In this document: in pieces, positions 26,281 to 36,171 of the stretch
Layout of the letters: each line of letters starts with the position of its first letter
Position numbering within the stretch: the first letter of the stretch is position 1
DNA from: Pontibacter akesuensis
Lineage (GTDB): Bacteria > Bacteroidota > Bacteroidia > Cytophagales > Hymenobacteraceae
Direction of reading: 5' to 3'
NCBI RefSeq assembly: GCF_001611675.1
Contig: NZ_CP014766.1
Span: forward strand, 1,736,001-1,800,000
DNA length: 64,000 nt
Notes under the pieces: generated by a model
What the model was told of the DNA's origin: nothing
What the model saw: only the letters and a program-made list of their open reading frames with translations
Database searches by the model: none
Position numbers and translations under genes: made by a program

Positions 26281-26314
26281 TTTGCTAAACTATCCGCGGA
26301 TTATTGTATTTTTG
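26281..26314 (+). promoter_or_regulatory. Promoter of the sprE-like operon
   Basis: TTTG (26281-26284), 22-nt spacer, TATTTTTG (26307-26314), matching the -7 consensus. The start point would be near 26321, downstream of the ATG at 26318, which argues for one of the later start codons of the following gene. Confidence 0.6.
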
Positions 26315-26452
26315 TAGATGGCGTGCTGCCGTGCCAGGTGCTGTGGTCCGCTTTTACGTGCAAAGCCCGCGCCGGTGCCCATACTTTACACACGGGCCTT
26401 ATCGTTATATTGTGTACTAAATAAAGTGCTAAAAACCCTGCACCCTTTTGCC

Positions 26453-29329
26453 TTGAACAAGAAGCCGCTTCACATACTCTTTATACTTGTCGGGCTGACG
26501 CTGGCGGCATGCTCCGCTGAGCGCAACAACCCGCTGAGCAAAACCTACCACAATACCACAGCCCGCTACAACGGCTACTTCCTGGCCAAGGAGAAAATGC
26601 GCCTGCTGGAGGAGAAACAGGAAGAGCAGATGGTGTACGACTACAGCCAGGTGCTGCCCATCTACCCCATCCTCGACTCAACCACCGCAAACGCCGCTGC
26701 CGCCGACCTGGAGGACATCAAGAAAAAGGCCTCTTTTCCGATTCAGTACCACCAGAACAGCAAGTGGGTAGACAACAGCTATAACCTGATAGGCAAAGCC
26801 AGCTTTTATGAGTTGAAGTTTGAGGAGGCCGTGCGCACTTTTAAATATGTAAACGCCAACAGCAAAGATGCCGACGATAAGCATGAGGCGCTGGTGTGGC
26901 TGATGCGCTCGTTTATGCAGCTGGATGAGATGGAGAACGCCAAGCAGGTATCGGAGTACCTGCGCAAAGAGCGCCTGAACCGCGACAATGCCCGGGAGCT
27001 ATACCTGGCCCGTGCTCATTATTATACGCTGGAGGGCGATACGGCCCAGGTGATCGAGAACCTGGCGCTTTCCATCCCTAACTTCGAGGATAAGGATGCA
27101 CAGTCGAAGGTGCGGTACACGCTGGCACAGCTTTACCAGCTCACCAACCAGGACAAAGAGGCAAGCAAGCAGTACGCGAAGATCCTGCGCCGCAACCCAC
27201 CCTACGACCTCGGCTTCTTCAGCCGCCTGAACCTGGGCCAGGTATCGGAGCTGGCGGACAAGGACGACCGGGAGCGCATTGAGGGATACTACCGAAAACT
27301 CCTGAAAGACGACAAGAACAAAGAGTACCGCAACAAGATATACTATGAGATGGCGCAGTTCGAGCTTCGCCAGCAGCACTACGACAAGGCACTTGAATAC
27401 CTGAACCAGTCGCTGCGCACGCCGGGTTCGCTGCCCAACCAGAGCGCCTACAGCTATGTTTCGGCCGGAGAGATATACTTCGACAACCTGCAGAAGTATA
27501 ACCTGGCCGCCGCCTACTACGATAGCGCCGTGCAGGTATACCCTAAAACAGCCGCTATGTACGAAGCCGTGGCTGAGCGCCGCGATATCCTCGCTGATTT
27601 TGCCCGGCAGTACACCACCATCCAAACCCAGGACAGTCTGCAGCGCCTGGCTAAGATGCCCGAGGCCGAGCGCATGGCCTTTCTGCAGCAGTTGGTGCAG
27701 TTAGAGGAGGAGGCGCGGCTGGCCGAGCAGGAAAGGCAGCAGCAGCTGGTGCAGGAGGAGCGAAAGCAAGCCCCGCGGCAAAACCGGAACAGCAACAGCA
27801 ACGACTTACTGGCCAATAACGGCACCGGTGGCGTCTGGTACTTCGACAACCCCACTGCCATGGCCACTGCCCGCGCCGAATTTACCCGCCGCTGGGGCGA
27901 TAGGCCGAACCAGGACTTTTGGCGCATCCGCACGCGCGGCGAAAACCAGAACCAGACCAACGTAGTTGCTGCCACTACCCCTGCTGCTGAGCCTGCCGCC
28001 GCTGCCGCACCCGAGCAAACGCCGGAGGAGCGCCTGCAGGCGCAGGTAGATTTATACTTGCAGGACATCCCGCTGACTACCGTAGCCTTTCTACGTTCTG
28101 AAAAGCTGGAGGAGGACGCCTTGTTCCGCCTGGGGGGTATCTATGCCCAAAGCCTGAAAGCGCCCAACGATGCCATCAGCACGTATGAGCAGCTTCTGGA
28201 GCGCTTCCCCCTGACAGAGCATGCCCCCGAAACGTACTACAGTTTATACTTGCTCTATGGCCGCACCGGCAATACCGAGCAGCAGCAGGTATACTTCAAC
28301 AAGATTAAAGACAAATTCCCTGGCACGGTGTATGCCCGTTTGATCGAGGATTCTGATTTCATGAAGAAGAATGCCTCCACTAATCTGCTGGTGCACGCAC
28401 TTTATGATTCGGCTTATACCCATTACGACGCCCGGGAGTACAGGCAGACGCTTTCGCTGCTTAACCGCATCACCAGCCAATACCCGCTAAACGACATTCA
28501 GGACAAGGTAGCGTTTCTGGATGCGATGGTGGCGGCCAATACCGAGAAGCCAACGGTGCTGTTTGATAAGCTGACCCGCTTCAAGAACCAGCATAAAGGG
28601 AGCCCGCTCGTGAAACAGGCTGACCAACTGCTCATCACTTACCAGGAACTGGAAAGGCGGAACCAGCTCCGGACGGATGCACCTGAAACACCAGCCCCTG
28701 CACCTAAAAAAACGGACAAACGCACGCCGGAGGAAAAAGTCAGCACAAAAATTGCAACAGCTAAAACGGCAGCGCCTACAGCCACGGTGCCTGCCGCTGA
28801 TACAAAGGCCAAGGTGCCCGCTACGCCAGCGGCAAAGCCAGCAGTTGCAGCGGCAGAACAAGGCCAGCAGCAGCAGTTACCTGCGGTTCCTACGGCTTCA
28901 ACTCCTGCTGACTCGGCTACTGTGCCTGCTGTGGTTGCGGCTGCAGTTCCTGCTGTAGACCCTATGGCGTATGAGGCAGGGGCGGACTCTGCGTATTTCT
29001 TTGTTTTGATTTACCCGACGGAGGCCAAGGCTTTCGAGGATATTCAGCAGAAGTATGCCAAGTATAACAACACTTATTACAAGAAACAGAACCTGGCTGT
29101 GGACTCAGTTGCCTACGGGAATGGCAAAACAATGCTGGTGATGCGTGCCTTTGAGGACCCTGCGCTGGCAACATCCTATAACATTAAACAAAAGGGGCCA
29201 CAGGCACCGGTGGGTAGAATCAGAGGCGTAGATTTCACTACCTTTGTGATCTCATCTGCGAACTACCAGAAGTTCTTGCAGAAGAAAGACCTGGAAGCTT
29301 ACCTCACCTTCTTTAAAAACAATTATTAA
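26453..29329 (+). CDS. SprE/PorW-like type IX secretion TPR lipoprotein
   Basis: About 958 residues from the TTG at 26453, which gives the lipoprotein signal 'MNKKPLHILFILVGLTLAAC'; a GTG at 26426 is also possible. The frame extends to an ATG at 26318, but that lies before the predicted transcription start. After the cysteine, 'NNPLSKTYHNTTARYNGYFL' resembles the SprE/PorW N-terminus. TPR-like helical repeats follow (mature about 100-420 and 560-780), then an Ala/Pro/Thr-rich linker and a C-terminal domain with 'YFFVLIYPTEAKAFEDIQQK'. SprE/PorW is needed for type IX secretion in relatives. First gene of an operon with PBP1A and uvrC. Confidence 0.8.
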   Translation: MNKKPLHILFILVGLTLAACSAERNNPLSKTYHNTTARYNGYFLAKEKMRLLEEKQEEQMVYDYSQVLPIYPILDSTTANAAAADLEDIKKKASFPIQYHQNSKWVDNSYNLIGKASFYELKFEEAVRTFKYVNANSKDADDKHEALVWLMRSFMQLDEMENAKQVSEYLRKERLNRDNARELYLARAHYYTLEGDTAQVIENLALSIPNFEDKDAQSKVRYTLAQLYQLTNQDKEASKQYAKILRRNPPYDLGFFSRLNLGQVSELADKDDRERIEGYYRKLLKDDKNKEYRNKIYYEMAQFELRQQHYDKALEYLNQSLRTPGSLPNQSAYSYVSAGEIYFDNLQKYNLAAAYYDSAVQVYPKTAAMYEAVAERRDILADFARQYTTIQTQDSLQRLAKMPEAERMAFLQQLVQLEEEARLAEQERQQQLVQEERKQAPRQNRNSNSNDLLANNGTGGVWYFDNPTAMATARAEFTRRWGDRPNQDFWRIRTRGENQNQTNVVAATTPAAEPAAAAAPEQTPEERLQAQVDLYLQDIPLTTVAFLRSEKLEEDALFRLGGIYAQSLKAPNDAISTYEQLLERFPLTEHAPETYYSLYLLYGRTGNTEQQQVYFNKIKDKFPGTVYARLIEDSDFMKKNASTNLLVHALYDSAYTHYDAREYRQTLSLLNRITSQYPLNDIQDKVAFLDAMVAANTEKPTVLFDKLTRFKNQHKGSPLVKQADQLLITYQELERRNQLRTDAPETPAPAPKKTDKRTPEEKVSTKIATAKTAAPTATVPAADTKAKVPATPAAKPAVAAAEQGQQQQLPAVPTASTPADSATVPAVVAAAVPAVDPMAYEAGADSAYFFVLIYPTEAKAFEDIQQKYAKYNNTYYKKQNLAVDSVAYGNGKTMLVMRAFEDPALATSYNIKQKGPQAPVGRIRGVDFTTFVISSANYQKFLQKKDLEAYLTFFKNNY

Positions 29330-29333
29330 TTAC

Positions 29334-31649
29334 ATGTCTACGAGCCAAAAGACACTGCCAAAGAAAAAATCGGTCTACCCTAAGATAATATCAGCCCTGT
29401 GGCTGCTGTTTGTAGGCGGTTTTCTGGTGTTTATACTTTACCTCTACGCTGTTAGCATCAACTTCCTGAACCTGTTCGGGGAGCTGCCTAGCACGCGTTC
29501 GCTCGAAAACCCCAAAAGTGAGCTTGCCTCGGTACTTTACTCTGCCGACAATGAGATACTCGGCAAGTACTTCCGCGAGAACCGCACGCCCGCCGATTAC
29601 GAGGAGTTGCCACAGGTGCTCATAGATGCCCTTATCGCAACCGAGGATATCCGTTTTGAGGAGCACTCCGGGGTGGATCCCCAGGCTATGGCGCGCGTGG
29701 CAACGGCTATACTTACCGGACAATCAAAAGGCGGGGGCAGTACGCTGACGCAACAGGTAGCCAAAAATCTTTTCAGAACGCGTGGTGAGGATTTGAATAA
29801 TGGCATCCTGAATGATGTACCCGGCTTGCGCACACTTATCCACAAAACAAAAGAGTGGATAATGGCGGTGAAACTGGAGCAGTCTTATACTAAGAAGGAA
29901 ATCCTGGTGATGTACCTGAACATCTTTGAGTTCGGTAGCAACGCCTTTGGTATCAAGTCTGCCTCCAAGACCTTCTTCAACAAAAACGTAGGCGACCTGG
30001 AAGTGCAGGAGGCAGCCGTGCTGGTTGGCCTGTTCAAGAACCCAACCTACTACAGTCCGCGCTTCAATCCCGAGAACTCCAAGGGGCGCCGCAATGTGGT
30101 GCTGGCGCAGATGGTGAAGTATGGCTTCCTACCGCAGGAGGAGTATGACAAGCTGAAGGAGGAGGATATTGTACTGGATTACAAAGTCGAGAACCAGAAT
30201 GTGGGCATGGCACCTTATTTCCGTACAGAGGCCAGCAAATCCCTGCGCCAGTGGTGCCGCGAAAACGGTTACGACTTATACGCTGACGGTTTAAAGATTT
30301 ATACTACGATTGACTCCCGTATGCAGCGCCACGCCGAGCAGGCCGTAGCCGAGCACATGAAAGACCGCCAAAAAGCTTTCTTCGAGCACTGGGCGGGCCG
30401 CAACCCCTGGGTGGATCGCAACAACAAAGAAATAAAAGACTACGCTGAGAATGCCATCAAGCGCACAGAGCGCTACCGTCGCCTGAAAGAGCAGTTCCCC
30501 GACAACGAAGACTCCATCAACTTTTATCTTAATAAGAAGATCCCGATGACGGTGTTCACCTGGAACGGTGATGAAGAGCGGATGATGAGCCCGATGGACT
30601 CGCTGAAGTACTACAAGAAGTTTCTGCAGACAGGTTTTATGGCCATGGAACCACAGACAGGCCACATCAAGGCATGGGTGGGCGGCATCAACTATCAGCA
30701 CTTCAAGTATGACCACGTAAAGCAGGGAGCACGCCAGCCTGGTTCCACGTTTAAGCCTTTCCTGTACACGGCTGCCATCGAGAGTGGCTACTATCCGTGC
30801 TACGAGGTGCTGGATACCAGAACGTGTATTCCGCTTTCTGACGGAACGCAGTGGTGCCCGGATAATGCAGACAACAAGTATAGCGGAGAGAAGTATACCT
30901 TGCGCCGCGCACTTGCCGAGTCTGTCAACTCTATTTCTGCTTTCCTGGTGAATAAAGTTGGTCCGGAAGCACTGGCACAGACGGCAAAGCGTCTTGGCAT
31001 TTCTACGCCACTGGATGCTACGCCTTCGCTGGCACTAGGCAGTTCTGATGTATCGCTTTACGACATGGTGGGAGCTTACGGTACTTTTGTAAACGGTGGA
31101 ACCTGGGTGGAGCCGAACTACATTACCCGCATTGAGGACAAGCATGGCAACGTGATTGCTGAATTTGTGCCGAAGAAAGTGGAAGCCTTGAGCGAGGAGA
31201 CAGCTTACATGATGGTGCACATGCTCAAAGCCGCTGCCGAGCCGGGCGGAACCGCTTACTATGGCCTTCGCTTCCGCAATGGCTTAAAGAACGAGATGGG
31301 TGCCAAAACGGGTACTACACAGAACTACTCCGATGCCTGGTTTATGGGCGTAACGCCGGACCTTGTCTGCGGCACCTGGGTTGGCGGAGACGACCGTTCC
31401 ATTCACTTCCGCACACTTGCCTTAGGGCAGGGCGGTAAGCTGGCCATGCCTATCTATGGCGCTTTTATGCAAAAAGTGTATCAGGATAAGTCGTTGGATG
31501 TGTCTAAGGAGCCTTTCCCTAAACCTTCTACGCCTTTATCGGTAGAATTAGATTGTGCCAGGTACAACCAGGGCGTGCAAATAGACTCTACTCAGCAGGA
31601 TGAGTTTCTGAACCTGCCGACAGAGATTGACCTGGACACCGAAATCTAA
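29334..31649 (+). CDS. Class A penicillin-binding protein (PBP1A type)
   Basis: A 771-residue bifunctional peptidoglycan synthase. One N-terminal membrane anchor (about 17-40) is followed by a GT51 glycosyltransferase with the catalytic region 'IATEDIRFEEHSGVDPQA' (101-118) and 'GGGSTLTQQVAKNLF'. The transpeptidase domain has the serine motif 'GSTFKPF', 'SVNSIS' and 'GAKTGTTQNYSDAWF'. All key motifs are present. It starts 4 nt after the SprE-like gene and ends 9 nt before uvrC. Confidence 0.95.
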   Translation: MSTSQKTLPKKKSVYPKIISALWLLFVGGFLVFILYLYAVSINFLNLFGELPSTRSLENPKSELASVLYSADNEILGKYFRENRTPADYEELPQVLIDALIATEDIRFEEHSGVDPQAMARVATAILTGQSKGGGSTLTQQVAKNLFRTRGEDLNNGILNDVPGLRTLIHKTKEWIMAVKLEQSYTKKEILVMYLNIFEFGSNAFGIKSASKTFFNKNVGDLEVQEAAVLVGLFKNPTYYSPRFNPENSKGRRNVVLAQMVKYGFLPQEEYDKLKEEDIVLDYKVENQNVGMAPYFRTEASKSLRQWCRENGYDLYADGLKIYTTIDSRMQRHAEQAVAEHMKDRQKAFFEHWAGRNPWVDRNNKEIKDYAENAIKRTERYRRLKEQFPDNEDSINFYLNKKIPMTVFTWNGDEERMMSPMDSLKYYKKFLQTGFMAMEPQTGHIKAWVGGINYQHFKYDHVKQGARQPGSTFKPFLYTAAIESGYYPCYEVLDTRTCIPLSDGTQWCPDNADNKYSGEKYTLRRALAESVNSISAFLVNKVGPEALAQTAKRLGISTPLDATPSLALGSSDVSLYDMVGAYGTFVNGGTWVEPNYITRIEDKHGNVIAEFVPKKVEALSEETAYMMVHMLKAAAEPGGTAYYGLRFRNGLKNEMGAKTGTTQNYSDAWFMGVTPDLVCGTWVGGDDRSIHFRTLALGQGGKLAMPIYGAFMQKVYQDKSLDVSKEPFPKPSTPLSVELDCARYNQGVQIDSTQQDEFLNLPTEIDLDTEI

Positions 31650-31658
31650 TTTTTACCT

Positions 31659-33488
31659 ATGCCAGCAAACGAGAAGCTGAAGGAGAAAATATCGCACCTG
31701 CCGCATAAGCCAGGTATTTACAAATTCTTCGATGAGAAGGGCATTATCTATGTGGGTAAAGCGATTGATATCAGGAAGCGCGTGAGTTCCTACTTCAATC
31801 GCTCTGCCCAGCATAACCGCAAAACCCTGAAGCTCGTGTCCCAGATTAAGGATATCGAGTTCACGATTGTGGATACTGAGGCAGATGCCTTTCTGCTTGA
31901 AAACAACCTCATCAAGCAGTACCAGCCCAAGTATAACATCCTGCTGAAGGACGGTAAAACCTATCCGTACATCTGCATCATTAACGAGCGTTTCCCTCGC
32001 GTTATCACCACCCGAAATAAAATAAACGACGGCTCCCGCTACTTCGGCCCCTACCCAACCGGTACGGCCATGTACGTGGTGCTGGATCTTATCCGGACGC
32101 TCTATCCGCTGCGCACCTGCACCTACAATCTTTCTCCGGAGAATGTGGCGGCTGGCAAGTTTAAGGTTTGCCTGGAGTACCACATCGGCAACTGCAAAGG
32201 CCCTTGCGAAGCGCTGGTAGATGAGACTGAGTACAATGCGAACATCGCTCAGATAAAGAACATACTTTCCGGTAACCTCTCTGTAGCCAAAAGTTACTTT
32301 AAGGAGCACATGGCCGCCGCTGCCGCCGATTTCCAGTACGAGCTGGCGCACAAGTATAAACAGAAGCTCGACATGCTGGAGGATTTCCAGGTGAAGTCGA
32401 CGGTGGTGAGCAATACCATCACCAATGTGGACGTGTTCACCATCACCAGCAACGAGGAGTGCGCCTTTATCAACTACCTGAAGGTGATGAATGGCTCCAT
32501 TATACTCACCCAATCGCTGGAGATACAGAAGAAGCTGGATGAGGATGATGCCGAGATACTTGCCTCTGTAATTGTGCAGCTGCGCCAGGAATTTGAAAGT
32601 ACTTCGCGGGAGGTGATCACCAACATAGAGCTAAGCCTGCCGCTTGATTCGATCACCATCACGTATCCACAGATCGGGGATAAGAAAAAGCTGTTAAGCC
32701 TTTCACTGAAGAACGCGCTATACTTGCGCAAAGAGCGGGAAGGGCGAAAAGAAAAGAACAAGGACTTAAGCGAGCAACGGGAGCTGCGGGTGCTGGAGAC
32801 GATGAAGAAAGACCTGCGCCTGACCGAGCTTCCCCGCCAGATCGAGTGTTTTGACAACTCCAACTTTCAGGGCGATAACCCGGTGGCTTCTATGGTTTGC
32901 TTCAAAAACGGCAAGCCCAGCAAGAAAGATTACCGCCACTACAACATCAAAACGGTTATCGGCCCGAACGACTTTGAATCGATGTATGAGATCGTGACGC
33001 GCCGCTACCGCCGCCTGCTGAACGAGAACCAACCCCTGCCGCAGTTGATCATTATCGACGGGGGCAAAGGACAGTTAAGTATGGCTGTGAAAGCGCTGAA
33101 GGATTTGGATATCTATGGCAAAATAGCGGTGGTTGGTATCGCCAAGCGATTGGAGGAAATATTTTACCCTGGCGACTCCATGCCGCTCTACATCGATAAG
33201 AAATCAGAATCCCTGAAGCTGATACAGCGGCTTCGAAACGAGGCGCACCGCTTTGCCATTACCTTTCACCGCAGCAAGCGAGACGCCGGTACATTGAAGA
33301 CGGGGCTGACGGACATCAAAGGCATTGGCCCTTCCACGGCTGATGCACTGCTGCAGAAGTACAGGTCCGTTAAAAAGGTTCGGGAGTTAAGTATGGCAGA
33401 GCTCGCCGATGAAGTAGGACCGGCGAAGGCTGCTATCGTGTACGCCTACCTGCATCCTGTGAGCGAAGAGGAAAACCCAATGAACTAG
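31659..33488 (+). CDS. uvrC: Excinuclease ABC subunit C
   Basis: A 609-residue endonuclease that makes both incisions in nucleotide excision repair. Domains in order: GIY-YIG nuclease ('KPGIYKFFDEKGIIYVGKA', about 17-35), Cys-containing region near 150-180, UVR motif near 200-235, RNase H-like 3' half ('IECFDNSNFQGDNPVASMVC', 'LIIIDGGKGQLSMA') and tandem helix-hairpin-helix ('LTDIKGIGPSTADALLQKY', about 552-570). Complete. Last gene of the sprE-like/PBP operon, followed by a bidirectional terminator. Confidence 0.97.
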   Translation: MPANEKLKEKISHLPHKPGIYKFFDEKGIIYVGKAIDIRKRVSSYFNRSAQHNRKTLKLVSQIKDIEFTIVDTEADAFLLENNLIKQYQPKYNILLKDGKTYPYICIINERFPRVITTRNKINDGSRYFGPYPTGTAMYVVLDLIRTLYPLRTCTYNLSPENVAAGKFKVCLEYHIGNCKGPCEALVDETEYNANIAQIKNILSGNLSVAKSYFKEHMAAAAADFQYELAHKYKQKLDMLEDFQVKSTVVSNTITNVDVFTITSNEECAFINYLKVMNGSIILTQSLEIQKKLDEDDAEILASVIVQLRQEFESTSREVITNIELSLPLDSITITYPQIGDKKKLLSLSLKNALYLRKEREGRKEKNKDLSEQRELRVLETMKKDLRLTELPRQIECFDNSNFQGDNPVASMVCFKNGKPSKKDYRHYNIKTVIGPNDFESMYEIVTRRYRRLLNENQPLPQLIIIDGGKGQLSMAVKALKDLDIYGKIAVVGIAKRLEEIFYPGDSMPLYIDKKSESLKLIQRLRNEAHRFAITFHRSKRDAGTLKTGLTDIKGIGPSTADALLQKYRSVKKVRELSMAELADEVGPAKAAIVYAYLHPVSEEENPMN

Positions 33489-33573
33489 GACAACAGTTTA
33501 CTGCTTTATACTTGCAAACCCTTTAAGTTCCTGATAAAGCAGCAAGGCGCTACAAGTATAAATATCAGAGCAC

Positions 33574-33607
33574 AAAAAAAGGGAGACTCAAACGAGTCTC
33601 CCTTTTT
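33574..33607. terminator. Bidirectional terminator between uvrC and gldN
   Basis: A-rich left arm plus GGGAGACTC (33581-33589) pairs with GAGTCTCCC (33594-33602) and a T run (33603-33607). It has T tracts on both strands and lies between two convergent operons. Confidence 0.9.
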
Positions 33608-33628
33608 AGTATGGTTACGGCTGTAAGC

Positions 33629-34492
33629 TTAGTAGCTCCACAGGCTGTATTCGTATTCTATCAGGGCTTCAGCGGCATCCTGTGCAGCTAATAGTCCTTT
33701 TTTACCACCACCGTAGATATCAGCCAGTGCTCTGTCGCCTGGGTTTGAGATCTTTGTGATGTAAGAGCTGAACAGCCACAGATCAAACGCATCAGCCAGG
33801 TTCTTGTGCTGGGCATCGTTCTGTGCGTTGTACCAGATCGCCATTTCCGGATTGTTACGGAAAATACGAACCAGGTCGCTCATTTTAAAGCTTGCCACGT
33901 TCTGCTCAAAGCCTAGTGGGTTAAGCGTAGAAGGCACCTTTATGCTGATCGACTGAATATCATGGTACATGCGGGAGCGCTTCTTATCGAATATTACGTT
34001 CTCCTTAAGCTCCAGCAGGTACAGCTGCTTTGGGAAAAACTCATTGCTCACAGGACCAGTTTGTGTTGCAACGGCATCTGCACCCAAGGCATCACCCCAG
34101 GCATCCTCCGCTTCTTCTTCCTGCTGTCCAAAGCCTGCTGCGATTTCCTCTTCACTTAGGCCACCACCTGATTCTTTCGGCGTCATGTTCGCCACGAATT
34201 CCTCACGTGTGATCGGCGTGTTCAGAGAGTCACTTTTGTAAGCTGTCAACTCACCGCTTTTCACTGCGTTGATGATGATCTTAGTGATTTCCCTGTTTTC
34301 GGAGAACATTGGCCTGTTCTGCTTTTCGCGCAGGTCAATTTTACGCCATACTGTTTTCTTGAACAGGACATCAGACTCTGGAATAGGCCGTGCCGAAGGG
34401 TTGCTTGCTGCCGTATTTGCTACCTGCTGCGCCATGGCACCAACAGAGAACATCAATCCGGCTGCTATACCTATTGCTTTAACTAGTTTCAT
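33629..34492 (-). CDS. gldN: Type IX secretion protein GldN
   Basis: A 287-residue periplasmic protein with a Sec signal ('MKLVKAIGIAAGLMFSVGAMAQ'). The conserved region 'FKKTVWRKIDLREKQNRPMF' (43-63) and 'LYLLELKENVIFDKKRSRMY' identify GldN/PorN, which forms the periplasmic ring with GldK in the secretion apparatus. Last gene of gldKLMN, 23 nt after gldM. Confidence 0.92.
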   Translation of the reverse strand: MKLVKAIGIAAGLMFSVGAMAQQVANTAASNPSARPIPESDVLFKKTVWRKIDLREKQNRPMFSENREITKIIINAVKSGELTAYKSDSLNTPITREEFVANMTPKESGGGLSEEEIAAGFGQQEEEAEDAWGDALGADAVATQTGPVSNEFFPKQLYLLELKENVIFDKKRSRMYHDIQSISIKVPSTLNPLGFEQNVASFKMSDLVRIFRNNPEMAIWYNAQNDAQHKNLADAFDLWLFSSYITKISNPGDRALADIYGGGKKGLLAAQDAAEALIEYEYSLWSY

Positions 34493-34515
34493 ACTCCTTG
34501 TAAGCTTGTTAAATG

Positions 34516-36117
34516 TTAATTTAAAGGAACGATAAAGCTAGGGGTACCTATGTTCACATCCACTGCCTGTCCTTTGTAGTTCAGGCGCTTCACGTCAACT
34601 ACCTCTATTACTACCCTATCCCCTTTGTTTGCCTTAGCAGCAAAGCTTGTCAGGTTAGCTGTAGGTCCTGAAAACTCTCCCTGATCAACCGGCTGGTTGT
34701 TACGCACCAGGTAAGCTCTCCACTTTGTTACTCTATAACGTGCCTCGTTCGGTAATAATTGTTTGAAGCCTTCGTCTGCCACAGCCTGTATTTCTACTGC
34801 TCTGAAAGATTGTGCAGGAACACCACGACGTGAATCGATTGGCTTTCCGTTCACTAAAGGCACAATTTCCGGCTTCGGCAATGGACGCACCTTGAATGTT
34901 TCCTTACCAATGGCATTACCACCGCTGCTCACATTTATCGTTACAGATGTTGCGTTAGGGATAATGGTTACTTCACCTTTCTTAGCACCTTTGATGGCAG
35001 CACCACCGCTTGCGCTGAAGCTTGGATCATACACAGCACCCAAAGCCGGTACCTGAATGTTCAGTTCGTTTGCAGCACCGAAATAAAGGGCCTGAACCGA
35101 AGCAGACTGCACCTGTATCACGGGCTTGGCTACCACGTAGTCTTCCGTTACTGTAAATGTGGTGTCTCTGCCATTCTGGTTGATTGTTACCTGGCCTTTC
35201 CACGTTTGCTTCGAGTTACCGTCCGCATCGTAGTTCGAGGCCGCAGCCACAAACTCCACTTTACCCATGCCATTCTCTACTTTCACAGGCTTGCCCTGGT
35301 AAGTCATTCTTGGCGTGATGTTGTCGGAAGAAGCGGCAATGAACATGTCTGCTGAGTACTTTGTACCTGCAGCCACTGTTTTGGATTCAGCACGTGCCAT
35401 GGCGAAGATCTTCTCGAACTTGATGATGTCCGCTCCTACTTGCTGTGCCAGTTTCTGCAGTGCATCCGCCTCGTACTTCAGTACTTCTGCTTCCTTCTGC
35501 GAAAGAACTGCCAAAGCTGCTACTAATGGAGTTGCCTCAAAATTAAGCTGTGCAAAGTCTTTGTTCCGCTGCGCCTTGTCATTCTTAGCAACCGGATCTT
35601 CGCTACCCGCCAAAGCTAGTTCAGCTGGCATATCCGGGTTGTAAGTTTTCATAAACTTAGCATAGTTGTTCAGCTTGTCCTCCAGCTCATAAGCTGCTCC
35701 GTTGTTCTTGTTGGCTGCACCAATCATGTTGATGGCTACCACGTCTTCTGAGCTTGGGTTGGCATACTGGGCCGGATCCTCTGGGTTTGTACCGCCAGTC
35801 TCCTTGATCAGCATCTCACGCAGGCCTCTGATGTACGCTACCATGTCAGAAGTTTGCTGACGTACCTGCTGTGCATTTTGCAGCACGCGCTTGTCGTTTG
35901 CAGAAGGGGTTTTGTTCTCTGCAACGGCAGCTTGAATGTTATTTACTACACCGGCGTTATCCTGTATTGTCTTATCGTTTACAGTCTTTAAACTTTCGTC
36001 CAGAAACTGAAACTTCAACAGAATCGCCGAGCTCACTTGCAAGGCAAGAAGGGCAGTCAGTACCAGGTACATCATGCCGATCATCTTTTGCCTAGGTGTC
36101 TCTTTTCCTCCAGCCAT
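34516..36117 (-). CDS. gldM: Type IX secretion motor protein GldM
   Basis: A 533-residue inner-membrane protein with a short cytoplasmic start ('MAGGKETPRQKMIGMMYLVL'), one membrane helix (about 12-33) and a long periplasmic part of helical then beta-rich domains. GldM with GldL forms the proton-driven motor powering secretion and gliding. Length and N-terminal motif fit the family. It lies between gldL and gldN. Confidence 0.95.
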   Translation of the reverse strand: MAGGKETPRQKMIGMMYLVLTALLALQVSSAILLKFQFLDESLKTVNDKTIQDNAGVVNNIQAAVAENKTPSANDKRVLQNAQQVRQQTSDMVAYIRGLREMLIKETGGTNPEDPAQYANPSSEDVVAINMIGAANKNNGAAYELEDKLNNYAKFMKTYNPDMPAELALAGSEDPVAKNDKAQRNKDFAQLNFEATPLVAALAVLSQKEAEVLKYEADALQKLAQQVGADIIKFEKIFAMARAESKTVAAGTKYSADMFIAASSDNITPRMTYQGKPVKVENGMGKVEFVAAASNYDADGNSKQTWKGQVTINQNGRDTTFTVTEDYVVAKPVIQVQSASVQALYFGAANELNIQVPALGAVYDPSFSASGGAAIKGAKKGEVTIIPNATSVTINVSSGGNAIGKETFKVRPLPKPEIVPLVNGKPIDSRRGVPAQSFRAVEIQAVADEGFKQLLPNEARYRVTKWRAYLVRNNQPVDQGEFSGPTANLTSFAAKANKGDRVVIEVVDVKRLNYKGQAVDVNIGTPSFIVPLN

Positions 36118-36171
36118 TATTTACTCTTTAACTGTGTTTTCTTTGATTTAAGAATTTCTGTGAGGATGGGC

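Noticed and set aside
31653-32513. A 286-codon minus-strand frame opposite uvrC
   Set aside because: Antisense to the well-supported GIY-YIG and UVR parts of uvrC; no motif of its own.
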